Shown: piece by piece, positions 36,939 to 46,524 of the stretch
Numbering within the stretch: position 1 is the first letter of the stretch
How the letters are laid out: each line of letters starts with the position of its first letter
NCBI RefSeq assembly: GCF_000208745.1
Contig: NC_030857.1
Coordinates: forward strand, 14,475,543 to 14,539,542
Reading direction: 5' to 3'
Source: Theobroma cacao
Taxonomy: Eukaryota; Streptophyta; Magnoliopsida; Malvales; Malvaceae
DNA: 64,000 bases
Translations under genes and position numbers: made by a program
The notes under the pieces: generated by a model
What the model was told of the DNA's origin: nothing
Databases searched by the model: none
The model's input: only the letters and a program-made list of their open reading frames with translations

Positions 36939-37946
36939 TCATCCAGCCAATCGGTTTTGAACGAAGGACTTAACCTCCGCAATTAGCAAGGAAGATTCAG
37001 GCAACTCCGCAAACGAATAAAACCCATGAAAGGCATTCGGATACTCAATCGTGTACACTGTTTTCCCACACTTCTTTAATCCCTCCACGTACTTTCTCTG
37101 CCAATCTTGCAAAGGATCAAACCCGCCGATGAAAACAAGGGTAGGTGGAAACGGTAAATGTGAAATATCCACAGAATTTGGCCCAAACACATTCACCGCT
37201 TGATGATCCCGGTTGCAGCCTTGTGGCAAGAAAGCCTTCCACATCCAATCTGTGCGCTTCACTGATATTAATGGAGCCCCAACAAGCTTCATCTCCGATT
37301 CTGTCCTTTCCTCTCCTCCAAAAAAGGGTTGCAATTCTATAACTCCGACAAGGTTCAGTCGGGAAAATTCATGCTTGCAAGCCTTGAGGGCCACATGATG
37401 CGCCAGGTTGCCACCCGCACTGTCTCCAGCAATAAAGACCTGCTTCTTGATATTGGCAGAAGAAGCTGGAAATCCTTCAAACTTTGGGTTATCAATGAAA
37501 TTCAAAACGTCAAAACCATCTTCATATTGCGACGGGTATCGATGTTCAGGCGAGAGCCTGTAGTTCACAGAGACAACAATAGCAGGAACTTCACGCGCAA
37601 GTCGCTTGCATAAGTCATCGTAGAGCATTGAATTGGCTGCCATAAACGCAAACCCTCCGCCATGGAAGTAGACTATTATGGGAATGGGCAGCCCGCCACC
37701 ATCAGCACCATCGGCAACGGTGGTGCTGGTATATAGGCGAAACCAAAGTTTGCGGGTGCTATCAACCATGATGTCAGAAGAGACGATGCCATTATCAGGT
37801 TTTGTTGAAGTTGAAGGGGGGGCTTTGGGGTCGAAAAATTTCGTAAAAAATCGGTTGATGGCTGTGGCGTCAGAGCTGCAGAATGCATCTGTAGAGAAAG
37901 ATAGAGCAGCAAGCATAAGTCTGATTTTTAATGGAAGGATCAACAT
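36939..37946 (-). CDS. Carboxylesterase, CXE18-like alpha/beta hydrolase
   Basis: Intronless, 335 aa, the usual length and structure for plant class I carboxylesterases, which hydrolyse ester bonds in small substrates. The oxyanion-hole motif HGGG is at 95-98. The nucleophile Ser176 lies in GDSAGG. Asp277 (GGFDPLQDW) and His307 (AFHGF) complete the triad. Retention of the histidine argues for a hydrolase rather than a GID1-type gibberellin receptor. Other family marks are NYRLSPEHRYPSQYEDG (128-144) and [10 protein letters not shown] (206-215). It most resembles Arabidopsis CXE18. The N-terminus is shorter and more hydrophobic than I would expect, but an in-frame TAA two codons upstream fixes the ATG. 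There is no clear signal peptide, so it is probably cytosolic. It is the only intact member of a local array of three. Confidence 0.93.
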   Translation of the reverse strand: MLILPLKIRLMLAALSFSTDAFCSSDATAINRFFTKFFDPKAPPSTSTKPDNGIVSSDIMVDSTRKLWFRLYTSTTVADGADGGGLPIPIIVYFHGGGFAFMAANSMLYDDLCKRLAREVPAIVVSVNYRLSPEHRYPSQYEDGFDVLNFIDNPKFEGFPASSANIKKQVFIAGDSAGGNLAHHVALKACKHEFSRLNLVGVIELQPFFGGEERTESEMKLVGAPLISVKRTDWMWKAFLPQGCNRDHQAVNVFGPNSVDISHLPFPPTLVFIGGFDPLQDWQRKYVEGLKKCGKTVYTIEYPNAFHGFYSFAELPESSLLIAEVKSFVQNRLAG

Positions 37947-38800
37947 TTTGAGTTAGCTACACATGAAAATGAAAGAGTTTCAAAGTGTTATAACAATGTC
38001 AACAAGATGCGAAAGCTAGGAGGAATTTAAAGGGAACGAAGAAACCATGAAGCCACCTGCCACTCGGCAATTAAGATAGGTGACGGGCCCAAATTATATA
38101 CACGCAAATGACTTACTTATATATAATCAGGATAGTAAAATTATTATTGTTCACGAATTTAGGTAAGATTTGAGTAGTGATATTTGTTCTTTTTTTTTTT
38201 GAGAAATAGATTTGAGTAGTGATATTAGTGTACCCATTGCCTAGATTTGATTACAAAAAATAATTTTATATATATTATCTTTTATTTATAAATTCTTTAT
38301 TAATGTAATAGTTACCAAAATTAACTAAATATTCTAATTATAATTTTAAACTTTAATTTATAGTTTTTATGAACTAATTTTAATTTTCATTACTAATATT
38401 AATAAAAATTGATTTCACATTTATTTTAATAGGATATTTAATGAATATAAGTATTTAATGGATAATATTTAAGATATTCAAATAAAGATTTAAATGATAA
38501 TTAAAAGATTTTAGAGTTCAAATACCTATCAAATAATAAAATTCGAATTAGAGTATTTAAAAAATAACATACCTCACCCAATGATATCTTTATGCATGTT
38601 ACCTTCCCCAATAATCATATTTTTATCGAATTTTCCTTTAATATGTCAAACATATAGAAGAAATACTGTTGATCTGTAATCAACCTAGTCAAAAAAATCC
38701 TAGCATAAACCCTGCTCTCCACTTTTGATGGTGTAACAAATTTCATTTTATCAAACTTTTAGGCAAAAGCTACCATTATTTGGTAGTAATGTATCCAAGA
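37947..38800. other. CXE upstream region
   Basis: A TATA-like GTATATAATTT occurs on the minus strand at about 38091-38101, some 150 nt before the ATG. A 19-bp direct repeat (38166-38184 and 38208-38226) brackets a T-rich 23-bp insert. The rest is AT-rich with no gene seen. Confidence 0.4.
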
Positions 38801-39648
38801 TATGGCAGTACAAAAAAACAGGGTATTACCAACGAAAATTCTATTGTTAACATTTACGATTATGTTGGTAAGAGGAATTGCCGACGGAATTCTCGATTGA
38901 ATTTTTCATTGATTGTCAATTAAAAAAGCTATCCTTGGTAAAGGTAAATCTGTCGGCAATGAAATATTCCATCAATAACTTATCGATTGAAAATTTCGTA
39001 GGGAATTTCGTTTGCAAAGACTCGATCCGTTGGTTTGAATGTCGTCGGTAAGGAGAGAAATTGGTTGGTAAATTTCGTCAATAATTATACCGATGAAGTT
39101 AAACTTGTCAAAAATTCTGTTGATGGTTACCAACAAAATTGTTTAGTCAACAATTTCATTAGAAAATATTGACGAAATTGTTGATGAATTGCCAACAGAT
39201 CCTGCTTGGAAGCTTACAAGCATTATTTGTCAGCAAATGGCAGCAATTCCGTTGGTAAATGAAGAAATCCGTCTTTAAATGATGAAATCTGTTAGTAATT
39301 TCGTTGGAAATACTTGTAGAACATATATTTTTTTGATCAAATTTTATTTTGTTCGTAATAAGATCATTATATGATGTTGTTATTGATAAACTTAGATATA
39401 GCAAACACAAAAATGCATATATCGAGAAAAAATGAAAATGTAATACAAATGTAAATATTCAAATGTAAACATCTGATAATAATCCAAATATAAACATCCA
39501 ATATAAATACAAATGTAACTAAGGCATTGGGGGTGGCTGTTGTTGTTGCTGCAGTGGAAGTTGTGGATCTGACGGTTGTGATGAGGAAGGCCCGAAGGTG
39601 TTTGACAATCTCCTCGATCGAATTACCTCCATCAACAAGTCACTAACG
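38801..39648 (-). mobile_element. CACTA (En/Spm) element end fragment
   Basis: The left terminus, CAGTACAAAAAAACAGGGTA, is one change from the CACTACAA-type CACTA end. It is followed by a dense field of degenerate subterminal motifs built on ACCGACGAAAATTTCGTCGG (38830-39330). Near 39540-39648 the minus strand encodes a Gln/Pro-rich tail (QPSDPQLPLQQQQQPPP) that could be the end of a transposon ORF. The element stops at about 39648 at the edge of another transposon, so only one end is present. Confidence 0.65.
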
Positions 39649-39649
39649 T

Positions 39650-40075
39650 AGCATTTGGTACTTTACAATGCAATCTAATTACAAGTAATGTGCTTACACG
39701 CAATGTGATTGTAGAAAAGATAACATTATAGTGTTTAGTATATAAGTAATTATTAACATGTAGGGAAGATAATATTACGGCGTTTGGTTTACAAGTACTT
39801 TACTGGGTATGTAATGTCAATTTTCAAAATTACCCCTACATATATTAAAATACAAGTTTAACATGTATTTTTTATTATTAATTTTATATAATGTCATCTC
39901 TTAAATATATTTTTAATGTAATATATATTATTTACATTTTTTATTATAATCTTATATGTTTTTATTTTTTAATATAATTTCCTATATTATATATTTTATT
40001 TTAATTTTTTTCTTTAAAAGATAATATTTTATTTTTATTTCTTAATACATTTTATACGTATATATTAAATGCAGC
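39650..40075 (-). mobile_element. hAT-like element fragment (related to 51768-53150)
   Basis: It aligns in reverse with about 52740-53150: shared GTTTGGTTTACAAGTACTTTA, TTTTCAAAATTACCCCTA and ATTAAAATACAAGTTTAA. It corresponds to one end of the larger copy; the far end is missing or too diverged. It is noncoding and very AT-rich. Confidence 0.6.
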
Positions 40076-40734
40076 AGCTTCCTCTCTTGTTTAGGAATCT
40101 ACGGGTGTGATGAATAGTATGAAGAAGAAAAAAAATACCCAAATTGTCTTTGAGGTGCTAGAGGAAGAAGAAAAAATGAGTAGGATATACATAGATGGTG
40201 TCATCTTTAACATAGCAGAGCACAAGTGTCAGAATCATAAGATGAAATCAGCAAAAGATTCATGTTTTGTCAGAATGCATATTCTACTACTACTATGTAT
40301 AGTTGCAAAAAACATTCAAATGGTATATATATAAATTTAGCATACAAAGATTGCTAGGTTCAAAAACCATATTCATCACTTATGAAGAAAATGAGAAAGT
40401 GTCTTGCAACCAATAACAAATTGGCAACAAAATGCCCACAATTCTCAATCTCCAATTAATTTCTCCTAGAAAAATCATAATTCAAAATAACTTGCTACCC
40501 AGCTAAAACAAAATATCAAGCATAACATCGCCAAAACCATAAAATTAAAAATCATAAATGAAGTTCCTTGATTGATGCTCTAAACCAAAAGCATAAAGTT
40601 CTAATAAAACCAAAGTTGAATTTATTTAAAGAATAGACCCACCATTGTTAAAATACAAAAGAGTTCAAAGCTAATAACATTGTTAAAGTTCACCGTAAAT
40701 TGATGACTAGTTTTTTGCATTAACAATACCCATC
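40076..40734. other. Intergenic, no gene seen
   Basis: AT-rich. A 75-codon plus-strand ORF at 40107-40334 has no recognisable feature. Confidence 0.4.
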
Positions 40735-42507
40735 ATTGCTTAAGATTGAGCCTCTAAACAAAGCCTTGACATAAATTTTCTACAACTCTTCTGACAATGA
40801 AAAGATATAATTTATCTTCCACATATCACTATAGATGATATGTCCACCCTTAACTAGGGATGTCAATGGGGTACCCTACCCGGTTACACCGGGTTAGGGT
40901 ACTCCATAAAAGGGTTCGGGTAGTGATTTCACTACCTGAATCGGGATCGGGTAGGGTTTGGGTACCACCACTTAAGTACCTGTTACCCGAACCCTATTAC
41001 TATTTATAAATATTTTATTATTATTTTAATAATTAAATTAAAATTTTACAATTTCTATCAACTTTACAAGCAATTTTTTTTTGTTAAAAACTAACAAATA
41101 TATGAAAAGTATGGTTACTCTAATTATTAATATGATGACATTAATATATTAAACTAAAAAATTATTAGATTGTTAATTTGAATATTATATCATATTATAA
41201 AGAAATATAATTACTATTATATATAAACTAAAATATTTTTAGTATATATAAACTTTAAATATAAACATATTTAATTTCTATTTTGTGTTAACATTAAAAA
41301 AATTATAACTTAAAAAATTATTAATTACAATATATAAACTTATAATATATAAACCTAAAAAGAAATTGTGAGATTAGAATAGTTTTAGAACCTAAATGTT
41401 TTTTTAATTTCATGAATTTAAGAACAAATCTTTATAATTTAATTAAATTAATTCATAAAACTATTATTATTAATTAACTTGTAATATCTTTTAATATATA
41501 TAGTTTATATATATTGTGTTAATTTATAAGAAATATATTTACTATTATATATATTAAAATATTTTTTATATATGCGTNATATATATATATATATATATAT
41601 ATGTACTTTAAATATAAATATATTTACTTTTTATTTTGTATTAACATTGCAAAAATTATAACTCATAAAATTATTAATTATAGTATATATACCTTTATTT
41701 ATATAAACTTATAACATATAAATCTAAAAAGAAATTATGAGATTAGAAAAGTTAATTGGGTAATTGGGTACCTATGAAGAAGATTTTAATAATTTTTTTA
41801 TTTAATCGGGTATTTAAACGGGGTTAGGGTAATTATAGGGTAGTAGGAATGTATTAGGGTTAGGGTTAGGGTAGTAATTTTTAAATTATTCAGGTAGTTA
41901 ATAGGGTAGGGTAGTTAACTTTTAATAGAGTTAGGGTTCGGGTATCTTGAAATTATAGGGTACCCGACCCGTTGACATCCCTACCCTTAACAATTTGTTT
42001 AGGAGTCAAACCTTCAACTCCCTGAACGATCTCAACTATATGCTCTTTCAGCCTCGCATCTTCAAACATTAACTGAAAACAACTGGCCAATTTATCATTT
42101 CCTTCCCTTACACCTTGATAGATTTCTCCAATCTTGTCCATGCTTGATTGGAATGCATGAACAATGTTGTCACCATTACTTTTTGTCCTAGTTTTTTTGC
42201 AAGTCACCTTTCTATCACTTTGCTCTGTAGTCTTTTTTCTTGTAGCAATGGATCCCTCATTATTGGTAGCTTGAGCAGGAGAAATATCATCATCGCCATT
42301 ATCATCTTCAGCAACATTCAATGCATTGAAAGCTTCTAAAGTTACCCTTGTTGTTGTAAATGCAGCTTCCTCAGTTTCTATGTTCTCCATTGCATCAGCT
42401 AGTGACTTTACTCCTTCCTCTGTTACTCTATCCTTCCCAAATATAATGGCTAATTGATCAAAGTGAAGGAAAGGCTTCTTTCTAAGTCCTGCAGGAGCTA
42501 GGTAACT
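40735..42507 (-). pseudogene. Myb/SANT-like (PIF/Harbinger-type) coding relic split by a hAT element
   Basis: Reading the minus strand from 42507, there is a KPFLHFDQLAIIFGKDR stretch (about 42435-42490), an acidic and lysine-rich linker (about 42180-42390), and a C-terminal helical part (GLTPKQIVKG, about 41985-42015). This is the layout of plant Myb/SANT-like domain proteins linked to PIF/Harbinger transposons. The reading is interrupted at 41983 by a hAT element and resumes, same strand, at 40854. There the expected C-terminal pattern (FSLSEEL, then an in-frame stop, then further similarity) runs to about 40740. No N-terminal Myb/SANT exon was found upstream. The stop and the insertion make it a pseudogene. 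Confidence 0.7.
40847..41991. mobile_element. hAT-type non-autonomous transposon with perfect 8-bp target duplication
   Basis: The element 40855-41983 (1129 bp) starts TAGGGATGTCAATGGG and ends with the inverted counterpart CCCGTTGACATCCCTA. Identical 8-bp repeats CCCTTAAC flank it at 40847-40854 and 41984-41991. The inverted repeats extend with further GGGTACCCTACCC/GGTTAGGG-type similarity. The interior is AT-rich and noncoding, with a (TA)n run and a single N at 41578. Confidence 0.92.
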
Positions 42508-42841
42508 TTATATATAACCATATATAAGGTATCAAAAAACTATGCAAAAGTTGATCATGGCCATCTCAACATTTGCTTTCATTACCAATCACAATCAAGC
42601 AACCACAAACACACAATATTACCAATGTACAAATTCTGTTATATTAGCTTGAATGAAACAAAAATGAATTAATTCGTTCAACGCGTAAACTTTTTTACAA
42701 ATGATACACACTTATTTAAATAGAATGCACTAATTTTATTCATAATGTTTTTCTATTTTCCTAATACTAATACCCTTGAACAGCTTACCATTGTGACAAC
42801 AATAAAATTGATAATTTACGGCCCTAAATCTGGTCATAAGT
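42508..42841. other. Short intergenic stretch
   Basis: AT-rich. It may contain an intron or upstream part of the Myb/SANT relic, but nothing codes recognisably. Confidence 0.35.
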
Positions 42842-45800
42842 TGTCACGACCCGGAACTCCCATCGGGCCCTTGACAACCGCCACGACGTCTCAAAAGGCA
42901 TTCATTACCCCGAATGCCAATCGAAACCCCGCAAGGCTTAGCATCAGCTTCCGCATCTCCTCGGTGAGCAACAGTTATTAAATCTCACATTTCAAGAAAT
43001 TAAAAGTCGTTTCCAAATCAAAACAATAAAATATTATTTTTTTATTTTTATTTTGGCTCACAAGGGCATTTTTGTCATTTTTCTTCAAAAATACCGAAAC
43101 CCACCAAAAACATGGTGTAAAAGATAAATATGTTCATACATACTTTAAATCAGATAACTGAAGTATAAAATTACTTTTACAGCGACGCGTGGGCCCCTAA
43201 TTGACTAAGAAGGTGTAGGGCTACGAATCCTTACTTTCTAGGATGCAACTCCGAGATTAATTCTCGTCTTAATCAACTATCAACAAACTGTCTTGAGCCT
43301 GAAAAATGGATAGGAAGAGGGGTGAGATTATGATTGCATAATCCTAATGAGTAAACAGACACCATCTAAACTATCTAAAGGCGAGTAAAGGGAGACAATT
43401 AAAAATAGTTCATTTCAGCAAGTTTTTCACAATACGAATATTCATTTCAACCAAATAATCAATATGACTCGTGAATTTCTCAAAACTTGGCTCTTGCCAA
43501 AATCATTCTCACGGGTACCTTCGTCAGGGTATCCCATTGAGACCGCCAAGGCTGTTAAATGTCCCATACCCATAAACATGTTTTCGCATCTGACACACAG
43601 CTGTTCCTTGGCGTTGGTTGAGTCTCACTCTTACGCGGTGGTTAACGTGAAGTGCACTCAAAAAGCCCACCTCAAGAGATACCTTACGTGCCTCTACGAC
43701 CGATGTGAGAATATAAAAGAGTTTACCGTGCCCCTCTAATAGGCTGGCCCACGAAACCCCCCACCACTGCAGTAGCTAATCTTTTATCTACCACCTGATT
43801 TATAAAATCTTTTTCTGCATGACATGACAATTTATCCCAACCTAGCCTCTCAAGGCTGAATACACAGTACAAATAATTCTAACACCAAAATTAGTTTAGC
43901 CATTCATGCTCATTTATTGTCATAAACAATTCAATTTAAAACCATAAATTTACAACACAAGCAGGCAGTCTCCAATTACTCTATTTTCAAAACCAGTATT
44001 TGATTTTCCAGAAAATTTATAAAATCACAATTTCTCTTAAAACATAGTAATTTACCATTTAAACCGATTTTCCATAAAATCACACAATTGTATAAAATTA
44101 CTCTAGATAATTAAGACGATAATAAGTTCACTCACAGTGTTAGGAGTAGAAATACTCTTATTTTCAGTCTGCAGGTACAGTCCTTTACCCGTATCCAATA
44201 GCTCACCACCTAGCCATAATCCATGACACATATTTCAATTAAATTGTGTTTAATAGTCATAAGCTATTTCAGGCTCGATATATATGCATGATATGAAATG
44301 AAAAATGCACGGGTAGCCATCTAGACCCGGTATTGGCCTAAGTCGATTTTTCATCCGATAAATTGGCCAATGCGTCCAATTTTACTCCAACTTGCTCCAT
44401 TTCTTTTCCAATCCCTCAATTACCAAGCACAACTAATTAACACACAATTAGGCAAATTTATCTTCACTTTTCTTCTTGGAACTTTTGGCGAACAATGGTA
44501 CACTAACTTCGTGATTTTTTCTACTTAATTTTCTCTTCATAATTCATTAATTCCTACACCAAAAACTATTATTTCTTAATCAAATCACCTAGAATAACAT
44601 CCCATTTTTCCTCATTATGCACTTAGAGAATTTGGCTATTGATGGGCACCAAACCTTTGGTGGTTTTCTTCACTTGTTTTCATGCTACACATCATTAATC
44701 ACCTAAAAACACTAACATACCTAAAAATCAAACCAATCCAAGATCATTCTCTCTCCATACCCATTTTGACCAGCCATGAATTCATCATGAAAACATGTAA
44801 TTTAACCATGGAAATTAAGGGAAAATGCATGGGTAAGGNNNNNNNNNNNNNNNNNNNNNNNNNNNNNNNNNNNNNNNNNNNNNNNNNNNNNNNNNNNNNN
44901 NNNNNNNNNNNNNNNNNNNNNNNNNNNNNNNNNNNNNNAAAGTCAATCTCATCCTCACATACCATTGGCTAGATTCGACCTAGAGAAATTCATGGAGAAA
45001 ATAAATATTTTTCTTGTTGTTTTACTCATAAACATGCTAAACTAACACTAAACACTAACATAGCTCAAAATCAAATTTATCTAACAACTTTCTCACTCTA
45101 AACCCATATGACCAGAATTGAAATCATCCTCAAATCATATGATTCAACCATGGAAAATGATGGGAAATGCATGGAAAAGGTAAAGCACAAGACAAATTTA
45201 AGAAATGTTACATTTTTTTCACTTGATTTTTGAATTTTCACCAATTTTCCCTTTAAATTTCTTGACTAGGGTTTTATTTTCTCCTTTTTATCTCTTGTTT
45301 CTTGCTTGGCCGAATGTTGAAGAAGAAGAATGGGTTATGGGCTGATTTTTTTATGCCTTTATATTAGTTTAATGAAATAATATTATTTTATTCATATTTT
45401 GAATATTTTATTAATTCATTTTTTTTTCTAGCCATCCACTTGTCTTACTTTTTCCACCATGCATTCCCTTTGACTTATCCAAGTCTTAAGTGAAATTTTC
45501 AGATTTTTTCAAAGTTTTGGTGGAGTAAATTTTTTAAAATTACACTTTTACCCCTGAACTTTTCAAAAATTACATTTTTATCCCAAAAATTGAAAATTTG
45601 CCATAATGCATAATTTTCACTCCTCATACTCATTTCACACTTCAAATAATTAAATTTGATCAAAATCCTTTCAAAAATTAAATTTTTGATTTTGAATGGT
45701 AAAATTACCATTTTACCCCTATACTCTAAAAATACCATAAACTCATATTTTTCACTGTTAAATCTTCCAATTGTACTTCAATACTCATGTCATACTCAAA

Positions 45801-46132
45801 CATGTCAAATGGGGCTAAGAAAATCTTTTCTAAAAATTCTCATTTTGTCCTCAAATTGCAAAATGAGCATTTTACCCCAACGGGTCAATTTTCCGGATTG
45901 ACTCCAAATCGGACCTCGAACTCCGAATCACCATTTTGAGTCATCCCTGAACTGTGAAATTCTCAATTTCATCTTTAAGATCTCGATTTTATCTTGTTCG
46001 ATATTTAATCGACTTAACTGTACTTCTAGGGGCAATATCGTCTTTTGTCAATTTTTCGGGCTTCTTAATATACAAACATTCTATCGAGTATGTGAATGAC
46101 ACCGTAATTACTTTATAGAGCAGGGTTTGACA
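42842..46132 (+). mobile_element. Large LTR of the 4607-7533 family, with internal duplication and assembly gap
   Basis: It starts TGTCACGACCCGGAACTCCC and ends CAGGGTTTGACA, matching the solo LTR at 4607-7533 through most of its length. It is longer because a segment found once in that copy (about 6340-6600) appears twice here (about 44550-44838 and 44939-45185), on either side of a 100-N gap. The 5-mers outside the ends are TAAGT and TTTTT, so no target duplication is present. It has no coding domains. Confidence 0.82.
44839..44938. other. Assembly gap (100 N)
   Basis: Exactly 100 N, the conventional placeholder for a gap of unknown size. It falls between two copies of an internal LTR repeat, so collapse or misassembly is likely. 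Confidence 0.98.
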
Positions 46133-46524
46133 TTTTTATTAATTTAAAGAAGGAAATTGGTTAAGATGGCACCTTGGATAAAGGTTCAAATCTTGTTAAT
46201 TACAAAATTTTATAATATTATAATATTATATATAATTAAATTCGATATTAACATATTGTGATATTCCAAATTTACCCATACTTAAATCGAGAATTAAAAA
46301 TTTTATCCAAATTTACTCCATAATCTAATATACAATACCTAAATCTTATATTATCGGATTGGATACCAGCATACACTCGTTTATATCCTTAATATATTGA
46401 TTACATTTTTTATATTCTTCTTACTATTTACACATGGCAAAATCGAATTCATCACCTAAACTCACACGGTAGCGACTCACCGCAGAGGAACCATCTCCCC
46501 TTCTATTTTCCTCGAAAACTATAG
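46133..46524 (+). promoter_or_regulatory. Upstream region of the membrane-protein gene
   Basis: AT-rich up to about 46430, then a more GC-balanced leader before the ATG at 46525. No definite promoter motif was identified. Confidence 0.3.

Noticed and set aside
37145..37956. Plus-strand ORFs opposite the CXE gene
   Set aside because: They are antisense shadows of the intact CXE coding sequence.
42745..42981. A 78-codon plus-strand ORF
   Set aside because: It spans the boundary between unique DNA and the LTR terminus at 42842, so it is a chance frame.
44682..44972. Open frames on both strands across the N run
   Set aside because: They exist only because the gap contains no stop codons.
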